DNA of 64,000 nucleotides from Zygaena filipendulae (GCA_907165275.2 OU015655.1:1934501-1998500), one strand, 5' to 3'. Positions 32,268-44,337 are shown, counted from the stretch's first letter. The notes: generated from the letters alone by a model not told the origin. Numbers and translations are program-made.

Positions 32268-32607
32268 AATAAGGTAAATTGGTATGTTTGTGAATTTATA
32301 AGTTCGTAAAGTTTGGATGTAGAAAATAATATTTCCTGGAACTACTTGACCGATTTTTAAAAATTCCTTCACTGATAGGAAGCTATACTATCTTTGAGTG
32401 ACACAGGGTACTTTTTTACGTATCTAAACAAAGTCGCTTTCCGCTGTCTGTCTGTCCCTATGTATGCTTAGATCTTTAAAACAACGCAACGGATTTTCAT
32501 ACGGTTTTCAACAATAGATAGAGTGATTCATGAGGTAGGTTTACATCAATATTTTATCCTAGAATTCCCGCGGGAACTTCAAAATTACCGCGGGGGACAG
32601 TTAGTGG
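32268..32607 (+). mobile_element. Helitron, composite
   Basis: GTTTGTGAATTTATAAG, GAACTACTTGACCGATTTTT and GACACAGGGTACTTTTTT of one subfamily, followed by GTCTGTCTGTCCC, ACGGTTTTCAACAATAGATA and CTAGAATTCCCGCGGGAAC of another. Ends ACAGTTAG rather than CTAG. Confidence 0.6.
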
Positions 32608-33051
32608 TATTATAAAAAGAAAACATGGCGCTGCCTCAGTAAAAAGGTTGACGGACACAATACGCTGCCCGCTGGGGCGCTGTTAATAGAGACGCGACTT
32701 TACCTCGTCATTCCTAGTACACCCAAACGGTGGGCACGGTTTGTTTTCTCTTAGGGAAATTGAGACTTTGACGCCTCACCTCTAATTGGCTGCAGTGACG
32801 AGCATTCAGTACCAGTTTCATATGCCTATCGGCCAACAGATAAACGTATGGGGTATTGTTTTACAATAGCCGCCCTTCTGCGTACGGTGTTAGGTAAATT
32901 GTTTGTATTGAATTATGTGAGTTTACTAATAAACGTGCAGTTCATTGTTTCTTGGAAGTTTGCCCATTATTTGATCACTTAATCTATACAGGATCATCTT
33001 CCCGGTTTCGATAAAAACTCACCCAGTTAAATTAAAACTAAAAGTATAAAA
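32608..33051. other. Intronic stretch, no gene seen
   Basis: Short moderately GC-rich segment near 32650-32860; no repeat ends or coding signal. Confidence 0.35.
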
Positions 33052-33287
33052 GGACATAGATAAGCAATAGTGTGTTAACCCACACTGGAGAAATTGTGAG
33101 TAAATTAAAGTTTTAAAATTATAGCGCCATTTTGTGTCAAGAATTTTTATTTTCAATATTTAGTTACATATTTAAACAATGTAATGAGGTAAACACATAA
33201 TTAAAAAACGTTCTCTAAATCTCAATAAATCGTTCTGAATCAATAACTGCGTTTTGTGGGTTAACATGTTATTGCTTATCTGTGTCC
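33052..33287. mobile_element. GGAC-family MITE, intact, TSD AAAA
   Basis: GGACATAGATAAGCAATAG ... ATTGCTTATCTGTGTCC, flanked by AAAA at 33048-33051 and 33288-33291. Internal sequence closely matches the 7968 copy. Confidence 0.9.
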
Positions 33288-33651
33288 AAAAATATGTCCG
33301 GTATGTATTTATTTATTTTTGTTCGAGTTATTAAAATCTAGATACCAACAAGTATACATAGACACATTATAAGTGTATAATTAGTATAAATATCGGCTGC
33401 TTCAGCCGCTAATCGAACCGACTCGACTGAAATCAGAAAAAATAACATCCTGTTCTTTTATGGCACGAATCGATTGGGTGAATCATTAGGATCAAATCTC
33501 TCCACCTATTGTGCGAGAAAGATAAAACTTCATGTTTGGGGCTGCTCACAGAAAAATTAACTGTTATAAAACTATCTCATATTTTCATATTTTTATTTTT
33601 ATTACATAGGTACAGTGTGAAACATAGAAACCGAATTAATTTTACTTCACA
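33288..33651. other. Intronic stretch, no gene seen
   Basis: AT-rich; nothing recognised. Confidence 0.35.
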
Positions 33652-33890
33652 GAATTCTATGGCTTTTTAAAAGCTTTTATTTAACTTTCAATATAATATG
33701 TATGCAACTAACTATGATTGGGTGATATCATTAACCGATTGAGCTGAAATTTTGTATACGTAAAGGTAGGTATACACGTTTAGTTTGGATGACAATGCAT
33801 GGTTTATTCTTTTTAGGGCATTTGAATAAAAGCTTGTTTTACAAAAAAGTTTAAAAAAAAATTTCTTCTATAGAGACTTATTATGTTAAA
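33652..33890. repeat. Unclassified interspersed repeat (copy 1)
   Basis: Shares AACCGATTGAGCTGAAATTT, TGGATGACAATGCATGG and GAATAAAAGCTTGTTTTAC with 58546-58800. AAAAGCTTTTATTTAA near the left and GAATAAAAGCTTG near the right may be a terminal inverted repeat. Confidence 0.6.
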
Positions 33891-34766
33891 CTTGTTTCTA
33901 TCCGTTAAAATTACAAATCATGTATTATTTACGGGTCAATAAAAGCAATTTCTGCTACTTGAGAATTTAAGATAACCTGTATGCCTTAGTCAAATATTGT
34001 AGCCAATTTTTGGCGATGACATGACCTGACGATTAGTTTCTTTGTTTTCCATAGTGACATTTAAAGGGCTCTTTAGTCAACTCATCCCGCTCCAAACTCA
34101 TCCTGCGGGATCAGTTGACCAAATTAAACATTGTCAGTTTATCTCAGTCTGCTGGCCTCGAGTACTGGCGGAGGTTAAATCAGTATTGTGATCATAAATT
34201 ATTCGTATCCACCGAATATTGAAGTGTGTATTGTTTATTTTCAAAAAAGCCGGACGCGTGTAGCCTGCGGTACGTATAGTATTTAAATGTATTCACAAAC
34301 AAAAGGCGAGCACAGAGGTGGCGGTGTGAAGGGAGTCCCTTCGGATGCCTACCTACTGTGTGTGTGGTGCCTAATTGAAACGCTGCTCACCGTGTTCACT
34401 AGAGAAAACTACTTGATACTGGGAAGGGTCGTATGTACTGAACATACGATCCTTACCGATATCGAGTACCTACTCTCAGTTCAATCTACTGTAATCGATC
34501 CTTATTTCTTATCGATACGATCAGAAAAAGTCAAATTAAAGTTCAAAGTTAAAATGAAAGAGCATTGTTATAATAATAATAATGCTCTGACTTTTATCAC
34601 TAGCGCCAGTTGGTCCGTCCCCATACTAAGCGGAGTTTTTGCTATCGGTACCAGAGAACTGATATGATACTTATATAAAATTTTGTTGTAAATACATACT
34701 TATGATACATATTAAATACTCAGACTCAGAGTAAACACTAGTGTTTTATATATCAATGTTTACACT
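33891..34766. other. Intronic stretch, no gene supported
   Basis: Contains a short imperfect inverted repeat (TTAGTCAACTCATCCCGC / GCGGGATCAGTTGACCAAA, 34072-34118). The plus-strand frame at 34287-34667 (126 codons) has no recognisable domain. Confidence 0.35.
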
Positions 34767-34860
34767 GATGCATGATGCGGGAATCGAACTTGCGACACTC
34801 GGCATAGCAGTCCTTATACCTTATTACCTTACAACTACACCAACGGTGCTGTCGAAAATG
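34767..34860 (-). mobile_element. tRNA-derived SINE head remnant (antisense)
   Basis: On the minus strand, CACCGTTGGTGTAGTTGTAA (A-box region) and GCAAGTTCGATTCCCGC (B box), the arrangement of lepidopteran SINE heads. Confidence 0.6.
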
Positions 34861-34902
34861 TACTTTGTCTTACATGCTTTTCCTCTCATGACGCTAGCCG
34901 TA

Positions 34903-35167
34903 AATAATAAAAAGTAAGAGACATTTGTATCTTTTGCTTTTTCAAATTAATGAAAAAAGTAATTTAGATAAAGCGCATTAAAGTTTAGGAGCGGGGGCTC
35001 GTGGCGCCATAACTACGTAGGTACTTTAGCAAGACGTGACGCCACGCGAAATTTTAACTCAATGTATCGCCGTTATTTTTTGATTACGTAAAATAAAAAA
35101 TATAATTTATGTAGGTACAATATTTTTTATTAATCTACTTACATGACGTACTTAAAACAAAAATTTC
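34903..35167. mobile_element. CRE-bearing MITE, diverged copy
   Basis: Has TTTTGCTTTTTCAAATTAAT, AAAGCGCATTAAAGTTTAGG and GTATCGCCGTTATTTTTTG. Both TGACGTCA sites are mutated (TGACGCCA; TGGCGCCA) and the ends are partly lost. Confidence 0.7.
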
Positions 35168-35792
35168 AGTCAACCAGCCTTCAGTACCGGTTTTGCCGAT
35201 TATTTCACATTCAGTCGGCGCGCGGCGTCTCGGTTTTGGTAAGGTCGCGTCCTTTAATATCGTTGGACAGCTTCAAAGTATCAAGACCGCAGCAGCGTGC
35301 AACTAAGGCCCTAGCAGCCTTAAAGTTTACTTTTAATATCACGTTAAATATTTCACATGGCCATGTGAAACTTCTTTATAGTTTGGAAATATCAGCTTTA
35401 AACCGTTCTCTGTGCCCCATCAACGAAAGCTTTTTTATAATAGTTAGATACGTTTTACCTACCCCATTGTATTGCGGCGGTCAAGTTTGTATTAGTTTTT
35501 TGGGCAAACACACACGGCGCGCTATACGAATAGTTAGTTGATATTGTGAACGGTTTACTTTTTTACTCTCTTAAGGTTTACTTGTTAAAATACACACAGT
35601 ATTTTATTTCGTGTGGGGGACAAACAGACGGTAGTGGGTCGGCAGTTAAATAGTATACTAATATTGGTGTGTCGGTGGTCTGTGGACCACACGGTAGCGC
35701 GAAATAGTCCGCTGCAGTACCTTAATGCGGACTTACCATTGAACTCAGTTTATCTACAACCGTACGCTGTGTTGGTGTCGTTTAGTTAACCT
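35168..35792. other. Stretch with long open frame but no gene supported
   Basis: A 132-codon plus-strand frame (35143-35541) overlaps the MITE end and has no recognisable domain; judged chance. Remainder is unique by eye. Confidence 0.3.
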
Positions 35793-35956
35793 GCCCCTTT
35801 AGTTTGGTCGAAATCTATGATCGTTAATGCTATAGAAAACTTAACGTAGAATTCGACGACTGATCGGACGATATTGCGTGACCATCGTGACAATATGACG
35901 ACATAGTTCGTACACGTTCCTTAGTTGTCTATAGAGTTTCAACTTGGCTAAGGGGG
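35793..35956. mobile_element. TTAGCC-family MITE, diverged copy
   Basis: CCCCTTTAGTTTGGTCGAAA at the left, and TTTCAACTTGGCTAAGGGGG at the right, with TTGCGTGACCATCGTGAC inside. Confidence 0.65.
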
Positions 35957-38344
35957 CTGACGTTAGATCCCCCATTACTTTTGTTATGAAAATTTTTGTT
36001 CACCCTGCGCCTGATTGTCTATGTACGAGTATGTACAAGAAAACATAATATCAGTTGTTTAGTAATATTTACAAGATTTCTTTGCTACTTTGGGTGGCGC
36101 CGTGTCACAATATTTTAGGATTATTATAAAACAGTAAGTACTGTGACTGAATGACTGTTTGAAAGACAACGTACAGCTTAAACTTATTATACCTAATCCG
36201 TTTTATTATACGAGATATATTATGTCACATAATTATGGCAAAAATTTGAGTAAAACTGTTAATAAACTTATAATTAAAGATTTCAATTGCCAAATACACT
36301 TTCTAGCGTTTACCTGTAAGTGTCGACTCTCGTGCGAATTGTTCAGTCAAACGCATATAATTTTTATATGTATATTGTATATATTGTACGATACATAATA
36401 TATGATAGATGTTCATTTAGAACATGAGTAGATTACATTCCAATCCGTCCAATAGCTTCCTCGTGATGTGTGCACAGACGGACGAAAGGTACGTATGTTA
36501 TAATACGTATATGGTAGGTACTGTGCACATTTTATTTTGTGCCGTATACGGTGTCAGCCATATTTTTGTTTTCATTCGTTCAGGATAGTTTATGGTGATG
36601 AGCTTTAAATACATTCATAGTTACGAATATATTCGTCTAAGAAATCTCCTCACTTTGAATAAGAGCTGCTGACCTATAAAGTTCTTAGAGATAGCTACAT
36701 AGTATATTTAGACCGTTGAAAGATAATAAAATGGCGGAGCGTAGATATATTTTGCTCTCAACGTAGAAACGGTATACGGCATTAAAGTATAAAAGTTAAG
36801 TTGATTGGACGGTAAAAATGAAAAGCAAACTAGATTTTATAAAATTGTGAATTTATAGAAAACGTAATAAAAACTGTACGCTATTCGAAATGATGGGGGC
36901 GAGATGTGAAAAAAAAAAGAAAAAAAAGAACAAATTCGCTAGCCGACTCTCCGGGGCTTCGCCCGCCGCGCACCAGCTAATTGATATAATACTCGTTGAA
37001 CTTTTCTCATTTTAATGTTGTTTCCTGGGCAAAGTTTTAAATATAAAATATAATGATGGCGTACGCATTAGTGAGTCATTGAGTGCGTGCGTGCCGAGTG
37101 CCGGCCAACTTTCACCCCTCATATCGCAACAATAAAGGTTAAAACAAATGGAAAATAAACTTTTCGAATAAAATAAAAATAAACCCTCTTGGCGGCGAGG
37201 GTGGCGGATGGCGGCCCTCTCCAATAAAAAAAAATATAATAATAACTTTTTTCTTTTTATTCGGCGTAATGGCAACGATTGTTCCTTTCTAATACAGCGT
37301 CTGTCTCGCTCCCGCGCAGATTATTATAATGGGGCTGGCGCGGTCGGTGCACTCCGTGCGCGGAGATGCGCTGCGATCTTTGCCATGTTTATAACAAATG
37401 GTATGAGTGTCCCGAGTTACGACCGCGCCGAAAATATGGATCCGATCCGTGTGCATATTATTATACTTATTATTATAAAACTGACTATTGTCACGCCGGC
37501 GGGATCGATCCTCGCGTCGGGATTGAAATCATGTGAGGAATAACGTCACAAATATAATATTACAAACAAAAAGGAGTAATATGTTAACTTAAATGAGTTA
37601 TCTGGTACGCATAGTACAAGCTCTGTTTTGTTTGCAACCGGGTGGCACTATATGTTATTTTCTTTGCTTTATTATTATTCCTTATAAACACAAAAATGTA
37701 CTCGTGATAATGGCTCATATATAATCTATTGTTCTAATCTAAACTATGAACACTGGCAATTTATACGGTTAAAAATCGGAAAAAAGGTAGAACATATTTG
37801 TGTTTCGACTTGCACGATCCCTATCTTCGCCTCGTCTCAAATGTTCTAGATGTTTACTGTTATGAGGACATCCTCGATCGACTGAGAACGTGTTGCTATT
37901 CCTAGTATCAAACGTTGTTTACGTTAAAGGTTGATTCAAAGTGTGTCCTACATAAAAAGCGAACATTCAGTGGGAATGTGTAAATCGGAAATCTTTTCAG
38001 TATTGCTAACATTTTAGAAAAACAAAATAAAATCACTGAACATGCTCATTGTTATACAAAGTAACGCATAAAAAAGTTTTATGGTTAACAAAACATTTTT
38101 ATAGCGCATTTTCCGCCATAAAATTAGTGATTTTTACTGGTAGCATTACCATATTATTATACTTACATACCCAATATAATTTTTTGCCTGTTATAGTTTT
38201 CTTATATATGCTATTTCTTCCGCGTAAATTGTGAGATTCTCTCGGGAACTCTTTGTTCCGGGATATAAAATGTCTTCTGTCGTTCTTACATAACAAAATA
38301 ATGCAAATGTAACTATCTGTAATCTTTTACCAACAATACACGAC
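35957..38344. other. Long intronic stretch without recognisable repeats
   Basis: About 2.4 kb with no transposon termini. The part at 36940-37520 has GC-richer patches (CTTCGCCCGCCGCGCACC, GGCGGCGAGGGTGGCGG, GCGCGGAGATGCGCTGCG) among AT runs. No coding frame with a recognisable domain. Candidate regulatory DNA. Confidence 0.4.
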
Positions 38345-38466
38345 CGATCATAATAAAAAAATTCATACACGTTGTCAGGGGTACAGAAAAGGAGGCTAAT
38401 TTCATCGTGAAATTCCCGCGGGAACTCCGAAATTAATGCGGGTTTCGACCGCGGGGAAAAGCTGGT
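38345..38466 (+). mobile_element. Helitron 3' part
   Basis: ACACGTTGTCAGGGGTACAG, GAAATTCCCGCGGGAACTCC, then a disrupted hairpin and AAAGCTGG in place of CAGCTAG. Confidence 0.65.
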
Positions 38467-39183
38467 ATCTTCATTACGGTGTATGTATCTATCACGCACC
38501 TTTGTTTGTCGTGCGCGGTGCACCGTCGGATCGTAGGGCGGTCGAGCATCGAACAGCCGACCCCCCGAATGTCATTCCAGCTGTATCACTTACACTCGAT
38601 AACTGTTATTACTTGCGTTGCGCCACGAGAAGAAATCCTTCGCAACGTCGTCTTGTACAAATAATCACCGAAGTTATTTATAATCATTATTATAATAAAC
38701 TATTGTCTCGCAACGCAATAATAATGTTATGATTCTATACGGACGGACGGTAAATATTAATATATTCTATATTGTTTTATAATGATTTTCGTCTGTCGTT
38801 ATTATATTATTGCGATCTTGGCTTTTGTATTATTGGCAGTTGAATTATGGATTGCCGACTCTGAAGCACGGTCGTTAAGGTCTAAACTCACATTCGATTC
38901 GAATACATTTTTATGTCATCGATTTGTCATTCTTTGAATTGCGTTCGCGTTTGCGAAATATGGATGCGGATTTGATATTGGAACGAGAGCGTTTTGTACA
39001 GTCATCATCAGCGACATGTAAACACTTCGGGCAGCCTTTGAACCTTATTTCTATGGCAATATGATTCGATGTGTCAAAAGTGTTGTCATATTTCTGCTGC
39101 AGACTGTACAGTACGGTTTGCTTATAGGGTGCGGATAACTGCACCGATTGGATTGACGCAAGTGGACACCACAGAGCATATAT
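38467..39183. other. Intronic stretch, no gene seen
   Basis: No repeat ends; overlapping open frames at 38436-38732 have no recognisable domain. Confidence 0.3.
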
Positions 39184-39419
39184 GGACGCAGATAAGCAAT
39201 AACATGTTAACACACAAAATTAAGTTATTGATTCAGAACCATTTATTGAGAGTTAGGGAACGTTTTTTAGTTATGTGTTTACCTTATTAGATTGCTTAAA
39301 TATGTAACTAAATATTGAACATAAAAAATGTTGACACAAAATGGCGCTCCTACTTTTAAAACACGATTTACTTGCAATTTCTCCAGTGTGGGTTAACACA
39401 CTATTTCTTATCTATGTCC
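39184..39419. mobile_element. GGAC-family MITE, intact, TSD ATAT (reverse)
   Basis: GGACGCAGATAAGCAATAAC ... TTTCTTATCTATGTCC; flanked by ATAT at 39180-39183 and 39420-39423. Reverse orientation relative to the other three copies. Confidence 0.9.
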
Positions 39420-40346
39420 ATATAAGGGCATCAACTCAGTTCGGTATGAAACGTATGAAAACCACGCCGGGTGATTTTCGTTCACAAAACTGTTCAACTT
39501 AACGTTTACTTAGTCACTGTTTTCAAAATTCACAGTTACAGTTTTATTTTGCACAATAATCTCAAATATTGTGCAAAATATACCTACCTACTTGAGACGC
39601 CAGCAAACAAAAATTTGAGTAAGTTAGAGCATTTGAGTTTTCGCGTAGGTAACATACAAGAGAAACTACTGCGTCACCTGCTATAAAAAACATGTTAACT
39701 ACAGGCCGTATTAATTACGTTCTGTAAAATAAATAATGTTTAACAAAGTGTCAAAAAAGTTCAACCTCAGAGTTTATAATAATAAATATACTACGTACTA
39801 GTTCAACTAATACTTTCGTTGTCGATCGTAGATACCAAACCAAGGTTAAGCCTACCTTTTTTGTTGTTTATTTTCCAATTTAAAAACATTAAAAATTAGC
39901 ATAACAACACAAACCTCAGGCTATGTTATTAAATTATCTGAATATTTTGAATATACTACATCGTTTTATTTGATCGATACAATAATGAAAGCTATTGTGT
40001 ATCTTCTGAAAACACATCGATGTAAGTAATAAAAGCTAAATTTGAGTGAAATAAAAACCACGTGGTCGCCTAAAAGCGTTATTTACATACTTAATATTTT
40101 GTAGTTAGTTTTCGCAATTTTACACCTCGCCCCGCGTGTGGTCCACATTTTAACAATCGGGTGTATATGTACTAATATAATAATAATCAAAGGTTTTTTA
40201 TATATATTTTTTATGTCCCTGTATCCGTGGCGGTCGATTTTATTGATCCTTTATTGCGATGTCTGTAAAAATTTGATCGACCGCGAAGTTATACTGTCTG
40301 CGTTTTGTTTACTCGGCCATGCGATCTATTGCCACGAGGTCACCAG
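39420..40346. other. Intronic stretch, no gene seen
   Basis: AT-rich; no repeat ends or coding signal recognised. Confidence 0.35.
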
Positions 40347-40480
40347 CGCCCTTAGCCAAGTTGACAGCGTAATGTCTACAATCGTTATCGGTACAGGAAA
40401 CTAAGGAACGAATCGTCATTGTCACGTGGTCACGCGCAACTTTTGATTGGACGATTTTACGTGATCACTTACGTGCACAC
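40347..40480. mobile_element. TTAGCC-family MITE, left half
   Basis: CGCCCTTAGCCAAGTTGACA, GTCTACAATCGTTATCG, TTGTCACGTGGTCACGCG and TTTTGATTGGACGATTTTAC. The right end is lost. Confidence 0.65.
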
Positions 40481-40549
40481 TTTTAAAAATTAAGTCTACA
40501 AATTTGAAGAGTCGTCTGAAGTTAGTTATCAGTATTATAGAATTTCGAA

Positions 40550-40640
40550 TCGGTAGCCCAACATCCTGGGGTGGGCACTAGACCGTCCTGGGGTGGGCCC
40601 GGCCCACCCGGCCCCCCCTCTATATACGCCTATGGTTAAC
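40550..40640. repeat. GC-rich repeat fragment
   Basis: CCTGGGGTGGGC occurs twice, then CCGGCCCACCCGGCCCCCC and TATATACGCCTATGG. Looks like a transposon-derived fragment, family not recognised. Confidence 0.4.
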
Positions 40641-40661
40641 GATTATTAATATTATAGACTA

Positions 40662-40862
40662 GCTTCCCTGGTTTCAACCGCGGCGGAGATGCCGCAGGAA
40701 TTAAGGGTACAAAGTACCTACCATGTCCTTTCCTGTATCCTTCACAACGTGTATGCAAAATTTCATGAGATTTCACCGGCGTTTATTTCGGAGTTCCCGC
40801 GGGAGTTCCAGAATAAAAAATACCCTATGTCTTTCTCTGTACCTCGGACAATGTGTGCACAA
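40662..40862 (-). mobile_element. Helitron (antisense) with duplicated unit
   Basis: CTAGCTTCCCTGGTTTCAAC then a decayed unit, followed by a second unit with ATTTCGGAGTTCCCGCGGGA and ACCCTATGTCTTTCTCTGTA, complement of the 3' region. Confidence 0.65.
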
Positions 40863-40865
40863 AAT

Positions 40866-41125
40866 CTTATTATTATTATTATTTTTTTATGTCATAGGGG
40901 GCAAACGGGCAAGTACACCTGATGGTAAGTGATTACCGCCGCCCATAGACATCTGCAACACCAGAAGGCATGCAGGTGCGTTGCCGACCTGGAATGGGGA
41001 TGGGAACTGGCATTCAAGTGGGGCTGCCGAAACACCGTTAGGTGCTTGGCGACAGATTTGCAACTTGAAGGTGGTAGCTATAGCCAGCCGGGCACTAGAG
41101 AACGCCCTACCACCATGCAACCTTG
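40866..41125 (-). mobile_element. SINE without its tRNA head (antisense)
   Basis: TTTTTTTATGTCATAGGGGG, CAAACGGGCAAGTACACCTG, ATGGTAAGTGATTACCGCCG, CGTTGCCGACCTGGAATGGG and GCAACTTGAAGGTGGTAGCT form the complement of the 14023-14377 SINE body and tail. Confidence 0.85.
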
Positions 41126-41129
41126 ACTG

Positions 41130-41212
41130 AAATGGACATACGATTTTTATCACGGAGTTCCCACGGAAACTCCGAAAGCAAAGTGAGTGAAACAGCGGGG
41201 AATATTTAGTAA
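41130..41212 (+). mobile_element. Helitron 3' fragment
   Basis: GGACATACGATTTTTATCAC, GGAGTTCCCACGGAAACTCC and GAGTGAAACAGCGGGGAA, ending TTTAG instead of CTAG. Confidence 0.6.
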
Positions 41213-41696
41213 TCTAAAAAAAAAGAATTATTATACCTCGAAGAACTATGTGAAATATTCGTCTACGACAACAAAAGCTTGTTTGCGCTGTCTGTCTGTT
41301 TGTATAGTTGGACTAAAATAAAATAAGAAGAAAAAAAAACAAAAAGAAGATATATAAAACCAACACAATGTCTCCGGCTATATTTACACATAGCATAACA
41401 TATAAAATATATTCAGACGTCCCTAAAACATAAAAAAGCTGGTCCGCTTTTTATGTCCGAATAAACTTTTGTCTTATATTTTAATGTTGTTGTGTAACAG
41501 AAATCTAATTTTATAGGAATGTTATTGTAAAAAATCATTTAGTTAAGGTGAGTAGGTATAGACTAGCTGAAGAATTTCATTACTTGTAAACATTATGTAG
41601 GTAGATACATGGAATTGCTCGAGTGTAAGAGCTCTATTCAACAATCTCTATTTTAGAATCCGATAGCTTATTTAAGTTTGCAGTCAATACTATATA

Positions 41697-41865
41697 AATG
41701 CGAATGTCAGTTTGTTTTCTTTGTTTGTTTGATTGTTACGCTTTCCCGCTTTAACCTCTCAACTGATCATCATGATGTCAGAGGTACATAAAAGGATATA
41801 GGCTGCTTTTTATCCCGGAATACTCTCGGGAACTCCAAAATAAAAACCGCAAGGAACAACTGGTG
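41697..41865 (+). mobile_element. Helitron, LEP1-like, decayed end
   Basis: ATAAATGCGAATGTCAGTTT, TTTGATTGTTACGCTTTC, CAACTGATCATCATGATG, TATCCCGGAATACTCTCGGG; ends AACAACTGGTGAT rather than CAGCTAGT. Confidence 0.7.
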
Positions 41866-43720
41866 ATCTGTAAACTTGAACCATCTCAACTATTCGATGT
41901 CCCGTAATTACTACATCGTGTATGCGTACCTACTGCCGGTTTGTACAGGTTTAATTTTTAATAAGGTCGTATCCATTTTGTCCTTGAAATGTAGGTACGT
42001 TACATTTAAGAAACATGCTGTAGACACCACCGGCTCCTATTTACCTACTCGGCATCGAACTCTAGTTAGGAATTCTTAGGCAGAGACAAACTACTCACTT
42101 TAATGCTTGAATGTTAGGTTTAAAAATAAAAAAGTGGAAAAATATTTTTATTATTATAATACAAACATCGTCCATGCTGTATGTTTGCACAAGCTGCTTT
42201 CGTTGTTATGATAGTCGACGAACTAGCGCGTAATATTTACATTAGCCTCAAAAAAAAATTCTAAAATAAATTCTATTTGGTTCGGGACATCTAACTTTTG
42301 TACACAAAACAATAGAAGCAGTAATGATTGCTCATGCAGTTTTCAATTTAAACTTTATTGGAGATGACATAAAATTAAAATTTACTCGCGATCGTGTATA
42401 GTTCTGATGTTACATTTCAGTAATCATATTTTTTTTGCCACCGTATAAGTTTATTAATGTAGAAAAGAACTGAAAGCTCATTAATAACTAAAACGAATTG
42501 GGCTTTCACCATAGAATTAATACCTTAAAGGCATAGAACCGCGTTTAGCGCACGCAGTGATGCAATTTCACGGGTGGTGGAACCACCTTAATTGTCCCTC
42601 AGTGCGAACGTGATTCGTACCGTTCCACACCTACATCTATTGTTTTTGTGCTTCAATTACGAGCGGAATTTCAAATGAAAGTTATGTAGAACTCTCTTTC
42701 AATTATACTATCATTGCAAATCTTGATGTTTTTTTTTAAAAATCCTATTTAATTTCAGTGCTGACAACTTTGAGTTTGTAGTGAAATAACTCTATAATAT
42801 CACCATCGCGTTTCCACGTGGCCAAACACAAGCCAACGACGCATACCCATTATATTGCACGTTGTTCGTATATTTCTATAATATTAAATTGTATTTTTAT
42901 TACAATCGGCACGCAAGCAATTATTATTATAATACATTCTGAATGACCGCATAAATATATATAATATGAATTCTAATTCCAGTTCATATTATAATGTCAT
43001 TGAGGGCTTACCATGAGTTTGAACAGATTATTGTATATGCGTCTGCATTTAATAGTATTTATTAAATGAAGAATTTTTTTTAAAGAAAAATTAACTTCTG
43101 TAGATCAATTAAATTCTTAAGCGTTAGTAATTTATTTTAACAAAAGCACTGCTCAAGTAAAAATCAAAATTCAACAAAAGTGATAGCCTAATTACGCTTG
43201 CTTCCAAGCCGATTGTTTAACTGATGCTGATAGCCTTGTGACTTAAGGTTAAATATTATGGCTATGACAGTCATTTATAACTAACTCGTGGTGGGGCGTC
43301 TCATACACGTCATTACACCTGGGTCGGCATTGTGCTATTTATCTTTTTATTTATTACTATTATTATAATGATAAAAATTATAAGTCGGATCGTGCAATTT
43401 GCTGGCTGTGTGCAAATTTGTTGCTCTCTTGGCTGGTAAAGGTTTGTTCATAATGCCGTGTGATTGGTTCAATCTTTCTTTTTATTTTTGTTGGAGAATT
43501 ACCATCTATCTCTTTGAATCTGGTGTCCGGTTTTCGGCAGTTAATAATTTTGAAATCTATTAAAATAAAATAGTTTTTTGTCACTTTGTTCGCATGCGGT
43601 TCACCCAAGAACTATGGGATAGATTTAACGAATTTATACTTTTGGCATGTAGATCACGCCTGAGGATTTTAAAGCATTAATTTTACTCTGGTTTTTGAAG
43701 GCGATTGCCTCGTCATCAAT
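41866..43720. other. Long intronic stretch, no gene seen
   Basis: Nearly 1.9 kb without clear repeat ends apart from a short retroposon-like tail phrase (AAACTTTATTGGAG) at about 42349. Candidate regulatory DNA. Confidence 0.35.
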
Positions 43721-43721
43721 G

Positions 43722-43870
43722 GGGATGTGGACTACTTTTGAAAATCAAAAGTAGTCCACAATACTCAATGTATAGCCGTTATTTTTTTGATTACGTAAAA
43801 AAGAAAAAATTGTGTCAAATATTTTTTATTAATCTACAAGACGGACTAAAAAAAAATAGTCAACATGCCC
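43722..43870. mobile_element. CRE-bearing MITE, internally deleted and folded
   Basis: GGGATGTGGACTACTTTTGA at the left is immediately followed by its own complement (perfect 16-base hairpin, arms 43726-43741 and 43745-43760, loop AAA), after which the right half of the element continues (TATAGCCGTTATTTTTTTG, ACAAGACGGACTA, AGTCAACATGCCC). Both CRE sites are deleted. Confidence 0.8.
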
Positions 43871-43888
43871 ATTCGCAGGCAATGACTA

Positions 43889-44102
43889 TCCTACGAATAT
43901 TATAATGTGAGAGTGTGGATGTTTGGATGTTTAGATGTTCGGATGTTTGTTACTCAATCACGCAAAATCGGTTGAACGGATTTGGATGAAATTTGGCATG
44001 CACGTTGTCAGGGGTACAGAGAAGGACATAGGGTACTTTTTATCCTGGAATTCCCGCGGGAACTCCGAAATTACTGCGGGTGAAACCGCGGGGCACAGCT
44101 AG
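43889..44102 (+). mobile_element. Helitron, complete, canonical
   Basis: A|TCCTACGAATATTATAATG ... GGGGCACAGCTAG|T, 214 bp. Shows all family marks: GGATGTTTGGATG repeats, CGGATTTGGATGAAATTTGG, CACGTTGTCAGGGGTACAG, GGAATTCCCGCGGGAACTCC and a 3' GCGGGTGAAACCGC hairpin. Confidence 0.92.
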
Positions 44103-44337
44103 TATAGTAATAAATATATCAGGCTCTGTTTTAGCTTAAAATAGTTTAAGCTATTCCAAAAATAGTTTACATAACATAATTTATTTCTATACCTGGGTGG
44201 TCGGAATAAAGCCTTCCGTCTATTTCTTCACTGTCGTCTGCTTATTATCATATCCATGATAATAGAATCGGGTCGAATGTTTTCGATATTTAATCAATAA
44301 TTTATAATAACGACAAACATTACAAACAGTTATTTTA

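Noticed and set aside
34287..34667. 126-codon plus-strand ORF as a gene
   Set aside because: No recognisable domain and no supporting promoter or splice signals.
35143..35541. 132-codon plus-strand ORF as a gene
   Set aside because: Overlaps the end of a MITE, no domain, no start or splice context.
43889..44102. CRISPR-like or palindromic repeat array, because the GCGGG units recur
   Set aside because: Units are dispersed Helitrons with TC...CTAG ends, not regularly spaced repeats; the genome is eukaryotic.
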